A DNA stretch of 64,000 bases from the NCBI RefSeq assembly GCF_042688385.1, contig NZ_JBHUPY010000021.1, positions 50,682 through 114,681 on the forward strand, written 5' to 3'. A program made the translations under genes and the position numbers. The notes under the pieces were generated by a model, which saw only the letters and a program-made list of their open reading frames with translations, was not told the DNA's origin and did no database searches. Shown here one piece after another: positions 16,832-25,879 of this stretch (positions are counted from its first letter, which is position 1; every line of letters begins with the position of its first letter). Origin of the DNA: Herpetosiphon sp042688385 (GTDB lineage: Bacteria; Chloroflexota; Chloroflexia; Chloroflexales; Herpetosiphonaceae).

Positions 16832-18268
16832 ATGCGTTTGTTAGTGACGAAATTTGGTGGTACGTCGGTCGGTTCAGCCGAAGCTATTCGTGGCTTAACT
16901 GCAATCACTACCACTAATCGCACTACATGGGATCATGTTGTTGTGGTGGTGTCGGCCCTCAGCGGTGTCACCGATAAATTGTTGAATATTGTGCGCGTTG
17001 CCCAAACGACGGGCGATGCGGTGGCGGTCGCTGCCTTGCACGAAGAATTGCGCCAACGCCATCATACGGTCATTGGCGAATTACTCGATGCAGAACAAGC
17101 TGCCATCCAAGCCGAAATTGATGGCTTGCTGGCTGAGTGTGCCCGTTTGTGCGAAGGCGTGCGGGTTTTGGGCGAATTAACTCCGCGCACGCTCGATGCA
17201 ATTGCTGGTTTAGGCGAGCGCATGAGTGCCCGCATCGTGGCCGCAACGCTGCGCAACCAAGGCGTGCCAGCCCAGCATTTTGATGCAAGCGATTTGATTG
17301 TGACCGATGATCGCTATCAAGATGCCTCGCCGTTGATGCCCGAAACCACCGAGCGCACCACCGCAACCCTTGGCCCGATTTTGGAACAAAACATCACGCC
17401 AGTTGTGACTGGTTTTATTGGCGCGACCTTGGCTGGAGTCAAAACCACGCTTGGCCGTGGCGGCTCCGATTGGAGTGCAGCGATTTTGGGCGCAGCCCTC
17501 GAAGCCAGCGAAGTTTGGATCTACACCGATGTTGATGGCGTGATGACCGCCGACCCACGGATTGCCCCAGATGCCCATGTGATCAGCACGCTTTCCTACA
17601 ATGAAATCAGCGAATTGGCCTACTATGGCGCAAAGGTTTTACACCCCAAAACAATTCGGCCTGTGGTAGAGCGCGGCATTCCCTTGCGAGTCAAAAATAC
17701 CTTCAATCCTAGCCATGCTGGTACGGTAATTGTCGGCAAAACTGCACCAATTGTCGGCGCAATCAAGGCGGTCACGGCAATTCACAACCTGACCATGATT
17801 ACCGTGGCGGGGCGTGGGATGTTGGGCGTGCCTGGCATTGCAGCCCGTACCTTTGGCGCTGTGGCGCGCGAAGATGCCAGTATTTTGATGATTTCGCAAG
17901 CTTCTTCTGAGCAAAGCATCTGTTTTGTGATTCCCGATGGCGGCGCAAAACGGGTGGTTGCCTCGCTCAATCAAGAGCTGGCAGTGGAATTAGAGCGGCG
18001 TGACATCGACACGATTGCGCTTGAAGAAGGCGTTTCGATCATCACGGCGGTTGGCGCTGGCATGCGCGGCACAACTGGCGTTGCCAAACGGGTGTTTAGC
18101 GCAATCGGCGATGCCGAGATTAATGTGATTGCAATTGCCCAAGGCTCGTCCGAATGTGCAATTAGCTTGGTGGTTTCTGGCGATAGCGCCAAAGCTGGGG
18201 TACGGGCAATTCACGCCCTGACCTACCGCGAAACGATCAATGCCCAACATCGCGCACCCTGCGAATAA
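16832..18268 (+). CDS. lysC: aspartate kinase with C-terminal ACT domains
   Basis: 478 residues from the ATG at 16832, with TGGAGC 6 nt upstream; the frame is open further upstream but without a ribosome site. It phosphorylates aspartate as the first step towards lysine, threonine and methionine. The N-terminus KFGGTSVGSAEAI is the kinase signature, LGRGGSDWSAA the substrate/ATP loop, and YTDVDGVMTADPRI the late kinase motif. Two ACT modules follow (around MITVAGRGMLGVPGIAARTF and ITAVGAGMRGTTGVAKRVF), implying amino-acid feedback. It is monofunctional: no homoserine dehydrogenase domain is attached. A clear terminator follows. Confidence 0.95.
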   Translation: MRLLVTKFGGTSVGSAEAIRGLTAITTTNRTTWDHVVVVVSALSGVTDKLLNIVRVAQTTGDAVAVAALHEELRQRHHTVIGELLDAEQAAIQAEIDGLLAECARLCEGVRVLGELTPRTLDAIAGLGERMSARIVAATLRNQGVPAQHFDASDLIVTDDRYQDASPLMPETTERTTATLGPILEQNITPVVTGFIGATLAGVKTTLGRGGSDWSAAILGAALEASEVWIYTDVDGVMTADPRIAPDAHVISTLSYNEISELAYYGAKVLHPKTIRPVVERGIPLRVKNTFNPSHAGTVIVGKTAPIVGAIKAVTAIHNLTMITVAGRGMLGVPGIAARTFGAVAREDASILMISQASSEQSICFVIPDGGAKRVVASLNQELAVELERRDIDTIALEEGVSIITAVGAGMRGTTGVAKRVFSAIGDAEINVIAIAQGSSECAISLVVSGDSAKAGVRAIHALTYRETINAQHRAPCE

Positions 18269-18291
18269 ACCTCGATTCTGCGCAAGTCTTG

Positions 18292-18326
18292 ACCCTCGAT
18301 ACCTTCTGGGTATCGAGGGTTTTTTG
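18292..18326 (+). terminator. intrinsic terminator after lysC
   Basis: A perfect 12-bp stem (ACCCTCGATACC and its complement), a TTCTG loop and a T-run, 23 bp after the lysC stop. It closes the thrC-lysC unit. Confidence 0.93.
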
Positions 18327-18541
18327 TTCCCTTAATCACAAAATCATGAACGTCCTGAATGTCTACTGTGTTGCCAGCTGCTCGCTCAAGTGCAAAGCGC
18401 ATCTTGCAGATTATTTATGGCGTGTGCTACCGTTCATGGATGGAGGGCTGTTTTGGCTACTGCTGGCCTTTGACGGAAGCCATGCGATCTCGTATAGTTG
18501 AACTCCCCAAAATTGATGGATCGAGCAGAAAAGGAGTTTCA

Positions 18542-20119
18542 ATGGATAATTCGACGATCGAAGCACGGCTTTTCGAGGCCCTTCGTTCAGGTCAAAGCTC
18601 AAGCGTTAGCGCAATTCTGGCGGCTCAGCCAGCGCTAGCAACCACCAGTTTCAAGCCCTCTAAGCCAGCAACTGCTGACGCTGCCATGCCTTCCCATCCT
18701 GAGCAATATGCGAATGCGCGGCTTGGCCAAACTCCGTTGCACCTTGCTGCTTGGAATGGCGAGCAGCGTTTGGTCAAGCAGTTACTTGAGTTGGGAGCTG
18801 ACCCAAATGCCCGCGATCTCTATGGCGCGACTCCGCTGCATGCGATGGTGCGCTGGGTCACGCAGCCCGACATTATTAGCACCTTACTTGAACATGGCGC
18901 TGAGATCAACGCTGTTGATGCTGCGAATCAGACTCCGCTCCACTTGGCTGCTAGTTGCATTCGCCGCCCTGGTCATCAATGGGGCAATCATCGCGATTTG
19001 GCCAATTTTCTGATTGCGCAAGGGGCAACGGTCGATATTTTCTCAGCGATTATGCTTGATCTGCATGAACAGGCCGCAACGCTGCTCAAAAACGACCCAA
19101 CCTTAGTCAACGCCCGTACTAGTGGCAACCAGACCCATCCACCAGCAGCCACACCCTTGCACGTCGCCGCTGATCGCGGCAATTTGGCTATGGCTGAGCT
19201 GCTGCTAGAACAGCGCGCTGATCCAAATAATTTGGATGCACATGGTCGCCCAGCATTATATTTGGCGGCCCACGCTGCTGGAACCCGCAAACAACAAGCA
19301 ACACCTGAGCTAGCAGCCCGCTTGTTGGCCGATAGCAATGTTGCACCAATCTTGGCTGCTAGTTTGCTTGGCGATGTTTCAGCCTTGCGCGATTTGCTCG
19401 CGAATGATGCTAGTCAAGTTTATGTTGCTGATCAAGCTGGACATACTGGCTTGCATTTGGCAGCATGGAATGGCAATGAAGCTGCTGTCGCACTCTTCTT
19501 GGCCCGTGGTGCTGATGTTGCGGCTCAAACCAACCGTAATCAGACGGCGCTGCAACTTGCGCTTGCCTATGGTCACAATTCAACTGCCGAGATTTTGTTG
19601 AATCATGGGGCAACGCCTGATGCATTGAGTGCTGCCATGCTTGGGCGCGTCGATCTTTTAGAATCTTTGCTGAAGCAGAATTCTGAAGCTGGCAATACAC
19701 CCAATCGCTATGGCCGCACGCCATTGCGGCTGGCAGTTGAGCGCGAGCATGCGGCTGTTGTTGAGCTTTTGCTGGCGCATGGAATTAAGCCCGACCTTTG
19801 GCTAGCGGCAGGCATGGGCGATCTTGCGCAGGTTAAATCATTGGTTGAAGCTGCTCGCCATGCATTACACCAGCGCGATCAGTGGGGCTACACCGCTCTG
19901 CATTGGGCCAGTAAAGCTGGGCAATTGGCGGTCATTGAATATCTGATTGAGCAGGGAGCGGGTTTGGAGCCGCGTGGCTCTGATGGTGGCACGCCGCTGA
20001 CCTTGGCGCTCTGGCACGAGCAAGCGGCGGCAGCGCGCATGCTGGTTGCCAGCGGGGCGGATATTGATGCATTAGATAATTGGGGTGGCTCGCCGCGCAG
20101 CCAAGTGGCTACGCTCTAA
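18542..20119 (+). CDS. ankyrin-repeat protein
   Basis: 525 residues from the ATG at 18542 with AAAGGAG upstream; the frame is open further upstream but is not supported by a ribosome site. After an N-terminal helical segment come about ten ankyrin repeats with the usual GxTPLHLAAxxG and LLxxGAD patterns (for example TPLHLAAWNGEQRLVKQLLE, GHTGLHLAAWNGNEAAVALF and YTALHWASKAGQLAVIEYLI). No signal peptide or enzyme domain is seen, so it is a cytoplasmic binding scaffold. The partner is unknown. The 270-bp upstream gap holds the lysC terminator and no other recognisable element. Confidence 0.88.
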   Translation: MDNSTIEARLFEALRSGQSSSVSAILAAQPALATTSFKPSKPATADAAMPSHPEQYANARLGQTPLHLAAWNGEQRLVKQLLELGADPNARDLYGATPLHAMVRWVTQPDIISTLLEHGAEINAVDAANQTPLHLAASCIRRPGHQWGNHRDLANFLIAQGATVDIFSAIMLDLHEQAATLLKNDPTLVNARTSGNQTHPPAATPLHVAADRGNLAMAELLLEQRADPNNLDAHGRPALYLAAHAAGTRKQQATPELAARLLADSNVAPILAASLLGDVSALRDLLANDASQVYVADQAGHTGLHLAAWNGNEAAVALFLARGADVAAQTNRNQTALQLALAYGHNSTAEILLNHGATPDALSAAMLGRVDLLESLLKQNSEAGNTPNRYGRTPLRLAVEREHAAVVELLLAHGIKPDLWLAAGMGDLAQVKSLVEAARHALHQRDQWGYTALHWASKAGQLAVIEYLIEQGAGLEPRGSDGGTPLTLALWHEQAAAARMLVASGADIDALDNWGGSPRSQVATL

Positions 20120-20139
20120 AATTTAATTGAAGCTAAATA

Positions 20140-20168
20140 TGGCGCAATAGATGTTTGCTATTGCGCCA
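20140..20168. terminator. bidirectional hairpin between convergent genes
   Basis: TGGCGCAATAG and CTATTGCGCCA (11 bp, 7-nt loop) lie between the ankyrin gene and purQ, which converge. No T-run is present, so termination is inferred mainly from position. Confidence 0.55.
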
Positions 20169-20175
20169 TGGTGAA

Positions 20176-20946
20176 TTAAACCAAGGCCATTGCCCGCACG
20201 CCATTGCGGAAAATCGCCATGCCTGGGCCTTCTTTATCGAGGCCGCGTCGTCGCCATTGCGGGTGATGTTGGGGCAAAAAGGCGCGGTCTGGGTGTGGCA
20301 TCAAGCCAAACACGTTGCCCGCAGGGTTACAAATGCCCGCAATGCCATGCAACGCGCCATTGGGATTGGCCGGATAGTCCATGGTTGGCTGGCCTGCTTG
20401 ATCAAGATATTGCACCACAATTTGGTTGTTGGCTTGGAGTTTTTCAAAGGTGGCTTGATCGGTCAGAAAACGACCTTCGCCATGGCCAACTGGCAAATCG
20501 AGCGTGCCACTCAAGCCTTGGGTAAAGATACACGGGCTGGCACTATTGAGGCCGAGTTTGATCCAGCGACATTCATAATTGCCGCTGGCATTATCGATCA
20601 AGGTTGCTTGGCCAACCGTATCGCTTGGTAAGAGGCCAGTTTTGACCAACACCTGAAAGCCGTTGCAAATGCCTAGCACTGGCCGCCCATCAGCCACAAA
20701 GCGGCTCAAATCCTCGCGCAAGCGGTAGATCAAATCGACCGCCAGCATGCGCCCAGCGCCCAGATGATCGCCATAAGCAAAGCCGCCAGGAATTAGCAAC
20801 ATGCCATAATCGGCCAATTGAACGCTGCCCTCGGCCAAGCGATTAACGTGAACCCGCTCGGCTGTAGCTCCCGCTAATTCGAGGGCTTCGGCGGCCTCGG
20901 CATCGCAGTTAATCCCCGGTGCGCGCAGCACCAATACCTTTGTCAT
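20176..20946 (-). CDS. purQ: phosphoribosylformylglycinamidine synthase, glutaminase subunit
   Basis: 256 residues. It supplies ammonia from glutamine to PurL in the fourth step of purine synthesis. It is a class I glutamine amidotransferase with the nucleophile elbow LGICNGFQVL (Cys near residue 96), GGFAYGDHLGAGRM as the oxyanion strand, and GLMPHPDRA carrying the catalytic His. AAGGA precedes the ATG at 20946. It lies on the same strand as purL but is separated from it by two unrelated genes, an unusual layout for the pair. Confidence 0.95.
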   Translation of the reverse strand: MTKVLVLRAPGINCDAEAAEALELAGATAERVHVNRLAEGSVQLADYGMLLIPGGFAYGDHLGAGRMLAVDLIYRLREDLSRFVADGRPVLGICNGFQVLVKTGLLPSDTVGQATLIDNASGNYECRWIKLGLNSASPCIFTQGLSGTLDLPVGHGEGRFLTDQATFEKLQANNQIVVQYLDQAGQPTMDYPANPNGALHGIAGICNPAGNVFGLMPHPDRAFLPQHHPQWRRRGLDKEGPGMAIFRNGVRAMALV

Positions 20947-20984
20947 AATCAGAGTTCCTTATCGTGAAGGTCGATTATTCAAAT

Positions 20985-21016
20985 GTTTATGTTCTATGCT
21001 CTATGTTCTTTGTTCT
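20985..21016. repeat. TTCTATGCTCTATGTTCTTT-type degenerate repeat
   Basis: A short A/T/G/C string of TCTATG and TTCT units sits in the gap before purQ. Copies also occur at 25600-25640 and, in both orientations, at 46505-46598. Only intergenic copies are seen. Confidence 0.6.
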
Positions 21017-21017
21017 G

Positions 21018-21734
21018 CTAGCGTTCAATCACATGGTGTTGGCGTGAAGCATGGATGCCAGCGCTGGCCAAATGCACCACCCACAGCACCAAGCCTGCAA
21101 TCACCACTAAGGCTGGCTTGGTAAAGTTGCTGCTACTATCAATCAGCCGTGGCAGCCAAAATGGTGCGCCCAGCACCCCAAAGCAAACCAACGGCGAGAG
21201 CACCGTGGCCGCCAATAAAGTTGGCACGGCAATTTCTGCCGCATAGTAGCGGGTGGCAACCATGGCATAGAACAATAATAATGAGCTTAGGCCTGCAAGA
21301 ATCGCCATCAATAGATAGAAATTAATGCCCCACGCTCCGACACTTTGGCTATACCGCCATAAACCAGTGCGTGCTGCCAAGCCCTGCACGATGATGTGAT
21401 ACAGCACCAGCGCAATATAGGCCACCAACCCAGTCATATAATGGCGCGTCCACCAATGTTGCTGTTGGCCAAAATACATCAACAACACCGGCAACCCGCC
21501 AATCCAACTGGCGGCAAGCAGGCTATAAATTGGTACAGAATTGCCAAAAACGCTCAGCGCCGCCACCTCAGCAGGGTAAGTCAAGCTATAGAAACGTTGT
21601 AAAATCGGCTCGGCTAGAATGGTGCAATGGCCTGCAATCAACACCAGCAAATAGCGGTATGAGCGAAAGCGCAGCCACAATAACATCGCGACGGCATAAC
21701 AAATGACCGTAATTCCAATGAAGATTGTTGCCAT
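21018..21734 (-). CDS. polytopic membrane protein, unknown function
   Basis: 238 residues with about seven hydrophobic segments (for example IFIGITVICYAVAMLLWL at the N-terminus and VVIAGLVLWVVHLA near the C-terminus) and short polar loops. The ATG at 21734 has GCGAGG upstream. No conserved family motif is recognised. It lies 15 bp downstream of the YtpQ-like gene on the same strand, so the two are probably co-transcribed. It could be a sensor or carotenoid/lipid-related membrane protein, but nothing in the sequence establishes that. Confidence 0.7.
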   Translation of the reverse strand: MATIFIGITVICYAVAMLLWLRFRSYRYLLVLIAGHCTILAEPILQRFYSLTYPAEVAALSVFGNSVPIYSLLAASWIGGLPVLLMYFGQQQHWWTRHYMTGLVAYIALVLYHIIVQGLAARTGLWRYSQSVGAWGINFYLLMAILAGLSSLLLFYAMVATRYYAAEIAVPTLLAATVLSPLVCFGVLGAPFWLPRLIDSSSNFTKPALVVIAGLVLWVVHLASAGIHASRQHHVIER

Positions 21735-21749
21735 GCACCAAACCTCGCA

Positions 21750-22583
21750 CTAATTTTTACGTTCGCTCGATGACCAATCGTACTCGTAAATTAAAATTTG
21801 GCCTTGTTTGACCGTCCAAAGCTGATCGCTCAGGCCATAATCGAGTTTATAGGCATCTTGGGCAATTTGCATGGCAATTCGCTGCAAAATTTCGGCGTTG
21901 GCATCGCTAAATCCAATCAGAAAATCGCGGTTGGGAATCCCCAGCACCAAATTACCAGGCAGCAAATCGGCCCATTCGTTCAGAACATCAGTCAGCAAAA
22001 TCCGCGAAGCATCATAGCCATCGCTGGTCGAATAGATAAACAGCATCTGATTGCCCTCGCCCACCACTTGAGCCATACCAGGCTTGAGGGTTTTGATGCG
22101 CAGGTTATCGACGGCTTTGGTGTAGATTGTCGTTTCGAGTACACCCCAGGTTTTGAGATGTTCCTCGTTGATGTAGGCCACGCTCTCTGGCTCGTCGATC
22201 ACATAGCAAATGATCAAATCGGCCAAAAACGGGCGATACACTAGTTGGGGCAAATTGCGCTCGGCAACTTCCAGCAACATCGTGGCTGGCTTGATCATTG
22301 GGTAAATCCGATCTTCGAGTTCATCCCAAAGTTCTTGGCCGCGATCGGGTGCGAACGAACGCACCGCTGCTTCAAGCGATTGCAAAATTGATTCGAGTTG
22401 GGCTGGCGAGCGGCGATAGGCATTGTAAAAATGTTCTAGCTCCGAAACAACCGCCCGGCCATGCCAGCGAAAGCGAATTTCCATGCCTTCGCGGCTTAGT
22501 TCTTCGATGCCGCCAAGTTGCTCGAGGCGTTCCTCGACAACATCGCCAAATTCTTCTTGATCTAAAAGTGGCCGTTCTTCCAT
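21750..22583 (-). CDS. DUF1444 / YtpQ-like protein
   Basis: 277 residues. The pattern RIYPMIKP, then STSDGYDASRILLTDVLNEWA and LVLGIPNRDFLIGFSD, matches the YtpQ/DUF1444 family, in which RIYP, DGYDASRIL and a final P-x-x-D-x-L motif are conserved. Members are cytoplasmic and of unknown function. The N-terminus is very acidic (MEERPLLDQEEFGDVVEERL). It is on the same strand as purL, 66 bp after purL's stop, and just upstream of the membrane protein. Its presence inside the purL-purQ interval is unexplained. Confidence 0.85.
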   Translation of the reverse strand: MEERPLLDQEEFGDVVEERLEQLGGIEELSREGMEIRFRWHGRAVVSELEHFYNAYRRSPAQLESILQSLEAAVRSFAPDRGQELWDELEDRIYPMIKPATMLLEVAERNLPQLVYRPFLADLIICYVIDEPESVAYINEEHLKTWGVLETTIYTKAVDNLRIKTLKPGMAQVVGEGNQMLFIYSTSDGYDASRILLTDVLNEWADLLPGNLVLGIPNRDFLIGFSDANAEILQRIAMQIAQDAYKLDYGLSDQLWTVKQGQILIYEYDWSSSERKN

Positions 22584-22649
22584 AGCCTTGTCCTTATTGT
22601 AGGTTAAAAGCCAAAGGCCTAGCGCCCAAAACGCTAAGCCTTTGAAACA

Positions 22650-25529
22650 TTACGCTTGCCATGCAGCTTTGAGTGCTGCCAAATCGCTGTCGATCAGTGC
22701 TTGACCAGCAAGATCGTTGATGATCAAGCGTGGTTCAGCCAGCACGTGGCCAATTTTGGCATAGGCAATCGTGCCGAGTTGGGCTTCAAAATTGGCTGCT
22801 TGCTCTGGCGCAACTTCGAGCAAGAAACGGGTCGCTGATTCGCTCCACAACAAGGCATCAGCGCTTAAGGCTGTTGATGTTGGTACGGCGCTTAATTCTA
22901 AGCTCAAGCCAAAACCACCAGCAAAGGCCATTTCGGCAGCAGCAACCGCCAAGCCGCCTTCGCTCAAGTCGTGACAGGCGCGCACACTGTTGGCGCGAAT
23001 TGCCGCATGCACCGCTTTATGCACGCTTGGGGCGGTAGCCAAATTGACTTTGGGCACAGCGCCATTATCAATGCCGCCAACCAAGCTGCTGACCGCGCCA
23101 CCACGTTCGTCGTGGGTCAAACCAACCAGATAGATCGCATTGCCAGCGGCTTTGGCATCCATCGAGATCGTTTGCAAGACATCGGGAACCAAGGCCATGG
23201 CCGAAATCAGTAAGGTTGGTGGAATCGCCACCCGTTTGCCTTCTGCATCGCGATATTCGTTGTTCAGCGAATCTTTGCCCGAAATGAAGGGCGTGCGATA
23301 GGCCAAGGCTGCATCGTGACAACCAGCTGAAGCCCGCACCAAGCCCGCCAAACGGTCAGGTAATTTGGGATCGCCCCAGCAGAAGTTATCCAAAATCCAG
23401 GTTTGTTCTGGGTCGCCGCCAGCAGCCACGATGTTGCGCAAGGCTTCATCAACCGCCGCCAAGGCCATCCAATAGGGATCGATTTTGCCATACAGTGGAT
23501 TTAGGCCACAGCCAAGCACCACGCCACGGCGTGAATCGACCAATGGTTGCAAAACCCCTGCATCGCCTGGGCCATCTTCATCTACGCCAACCAAGGGCTT
23601 GAGTACCGTTGCTGCTTGCACTTCGTGGTCGTAGGTGCGCACAATATTTTCGTTGCTGGCCACAATTGGCTGGCCCAAGGTTGCCTTGAGCAAGTCATTG
23701 TGATCAACATTGGCTGGCGTTGCTGCTGGTGCTGCTGCTGGCTGCCAAGCAGCATTCAGCTTAAACTGCACCCCGCCGCTGTGCAAAAACGCCATATCAA
23801 GCTCAACCACGGTTAGTTGGTTGTGTTTGACGGTCAGCACGCCGTCGGCGGTAAAGTGGCCGATAACGGTGGCTTCAACATCTTCGCCGCGGCAAAGGTC
23901 AAGCAAGGTTTGGACGTTCTGCGGCGGCACGGAGACAACCATGCGCTCTTGGGCTTCGGAGATCCAAATTTCCCAAGGTTGCAGGCCAGCATATTTAAGC
24001 GGCACATCGCGCAATTCAACAACTGCGCCAGTTTCTTCGCCCATTTCACCAACCGCCGACGAAAGCCCGCCCGCGCCACAATCGGTAATTGCGCTGTACA
24101 AGCCCAAATCGCGGGCTTGCAACAAGACATCGATCACGGTTTTTTCGGTTACAGGGTCGCCAATTTGCACCGCAGCGCCAACGGTTTCGGCGGTGTCGTG
24201 GGTCAATTCTACCGACGAGAAGGTTGCGCCGTGAATGCCATCGCGGCCAGTGCGCCCGCCGATTACGACAATTGCATCGCCAGGCTGAACACCGCGTGGG
24301 TGGCTGCCGCGTGGCGCAATGCCCAGCGTGCCACAGAAGACTAATGGATTGGCGGTATAGCCATGATCATACCAAACTGCCCCGTTGACATTCGGGATAC
24401 CAAGTTTGTTGCCATAATCGCGCACGCCAGCCACCACGCCTTCGCGAATCCGTCGTGGGTGCAACACACCTTGCGAAAGCTCGCTTTCAGGCAAATCGGG
24501 GTAGCCAAAACAAAGCACATCGGTCACGGCGATTGGCTTGGCAGAAACCCCCAACACGTCGCGTACAACCCCGCCAACCCCAGTATTTGCGCCGCCAAAT
24601 GGCTCAAGCGCTGAAGGGTGATTGTGGGTTTCGACCTTGAAGGAAATTTCATAATTCTCGTCGAAGGCGACGATGCCTGCATTATCGACAAATGCCGAGA
24701 GCAAGGCTGCATTGCTGACTGCATCGGTGGCGCTGCGCAAATAATGGTTAAGCAAGCCATTGATCGTCGCGCCGTTGGCGGCGTTGAGTTCGGCCAACGC
24801 AGGGTGTAGGGCTGGGTCAATCGCGCCATCCGAGCCAGTTTGTTGATAGCTGATCGTGGCGCGGAAGGTTTTGTGGCGGCAGTGTTCTGACCACGTTTGG
24901 GCCAGGGTTTCAAGCTCACCATCGGTTGGGTCGCGGCCCAAATCTTCAAAATAATCGCGAACTGCCTGCATTTCGGACAAACTCAAGGCCAAAATACCTT
25001 CACGGCTAATCCGTTCGAGTTCGCTATCGCTGACTCCACGCAAGGCCACGCGGGTGATCGTGGGCGTGTGCGGAGCAGGAAGTTGCAATAAGTGTTGATA
25101 AAACTGCAAGCGTTCAGCGCTACGAGCTTCAAGCGTTATATAAGCAGTTTCAATCAAATCATTTAAAAGATGTTCACCAGCGTATTGACGCAAAACAGCT
25201 TCGTCTTGCACATCGGACACATAGACGCGGCGCAGGGTTTTGGCCTGTTTCAAGCCATTAATCCCAATATGGCGCGCGCCAACTAAAATCGTCTCAGCTT
25301 CGTTATCGGTCACGCCTGGGCGAAAGGCAATCTCCACCAATGCTCCAGCTTTAGGCGCAGCAAGCTCAGCGTCGAGCGCTTGCCAAGTAGCAGTATGAGC
25401 AACGGGATCATGCAATAATTCGAGGGTCAGGCGTTGGACATCTTCTGAGGAAAGATCGCCAGCGAGAAGGTACAGCCGTTCGTGGTTGTCGGCCTCGCGT
25501 GGGCAAACAGTGACCAAATATGCGGACAC
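22650..25529 (-). CDS. purL: phosphoribosylformylglycinamidine synthase, PurL with N-terminal PurS-like region
   Basis: 959 residues from a GTG with AGGAG 7 nt upstream. It makes FGAM from FGAR, ATP and ammonia delivered by PurQ. Residues 1-130 look PurS-like (LVEIAFRPGVTDNEAETILV, then a LRRVYVSD strand). The catalytic core has TWSEHCRHKTF near residue 210, ETHNHPSALEPFGGANTGVG near 300, and the C-terminal half with FISGKDSLNNEY and RACHDLSEGGLAVA. It is longer than stand-alone PurL (about 740) and lacks the glutaminase of long PurL (about 1300), so it is an intermediate architecture. No separate purS is seen. Confidence 0.95.
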   Translation of the reverse strand: MSAYLVTVCPREADNHERLYLLAGDLSSEDVQRLTLELLHDPVAHTATWQALDAELAAPKAGALVEIAFRPGVTDNEAETILVGARHIGINGLKQAKTLRRVYVSDVQDEAVLRQYAGEHLLNDLIETAYITLEARSAERLQFYQHLLQLPAPHTPTITRVALRGVSDSELERISREGILALSLSEMQAVRDYFEDLGRDPTDGELETLAQTWSEHCRHKTFRATISYQQTGSDGAIDPALHPALAELNAANGATINGLLNHYLRSATDAVSNAALLSAFVDNAGIVAFDENYEISFKVETHNHPSALEPFGGANTGVGGVVRDVLGVSAKPIAVTDVLCFGYPDLPESELSQGVLHPRRIREGVVAGVRDYGNKLGIPNVNGAVWYDHGYTANPLVFCGTLGIAPRGSHPRGVQPGDAIVVIGGRTGRDGIHGATFSSVELTHDTAETVGAAVQIGDPVTEKTVIDVLLQARDLGLYSAITDCGAGGLSSAVGEMGEETGAVVELRDVPLKYAGLQPWEIWISEAQERMVVSVPPQNVQTLLDLCRGEDVEATVIGHFTADGVLTVKHNQLTVVELDMAFLHSGGVQFKLNAAWQPAAAPAATPANVDHNDLLKATLGQPIVASNENIVRTYDHEVQAATVLKPLVGVDEDGPGDAGVLQPLVDSRRGVVLGCGLNPLYGKIDPYWMALAAVDEALRNIVAAGGDPEQTWILDNFCWGDPKLPDRLAGLVRASAGCHDAALAYRTPFISGKDSLNNEYRDAEGKRVAIPPTLLISAMALVPDVLQTISMDAKAAGNAIYLVGLTHDERGGAVSSLVGGIDNGAVPKVNLATAPSVHKAVHAAIRANSVRACHDLSEGGLAVAAAEMAFAGGFGLSLELSAVPTSTALSADALLWSESATRFLLEVAPEQAANFEAQLGTIAYAKIGHVLAEPRLIINDLAGQALIDSDLAALKAAWQA

Positions 25530-25596
25530 AATTGACTCCTGTTCGAGTGAACTCGTAGGCTATCGCGATTCTACCCGTCTCACGGATGAATGTCAA

Positions 25597-25803
25597 AAAG
25601 CAGAACATAGAACAGAGAGCATAGAACAGAGAACAGAGATGTAATGGTACATTGGATTAGCAATACGTGGCATTCCCTCACCCCAGCCCCTCTCCCCCTG
25701 AACGCGGGCGAGGGATTGGGGTGAGGGGATCTGGCTGTGGCGAAAAAACTTAACCTTCGCGCTCTTCGCGTCCTTCGTGGTTTCCGTCCTTCGTGAATCA
25801 ATC
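25597..25803. repeat. composite intergenic repeat block
   Basis: The 350-bp gap between the divergent purL and DUF11 genes has no gene. It holds, in order, GAACATAGAACAGAGAGCAT-type units (25600-25640), a CCCTCACCCCAGCCCCTCTC...GGGGTGAGGGG fold-back element (25676-25729) and TTCGCG/TTCGTG 9-bp-periodic units (25755-25800). Each belongs to a family repeated elsewhere in the window. Confidence 0.75.
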
Positions 25804-25879
25804 CCCTCACCCCTACAACGCTTGATACGTTCTATGGTAGTATTTAACCACTTTTTAATTCTCGCCAAGGAGCAAACCG

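Noticed and set aside
18289..18541. Frames upstream of the ankyrin gene start
   Set aside because: The part before 18542 has no ribosome site and overlaps the lysC terminator region; AAAGGAG supports the 18542 start.
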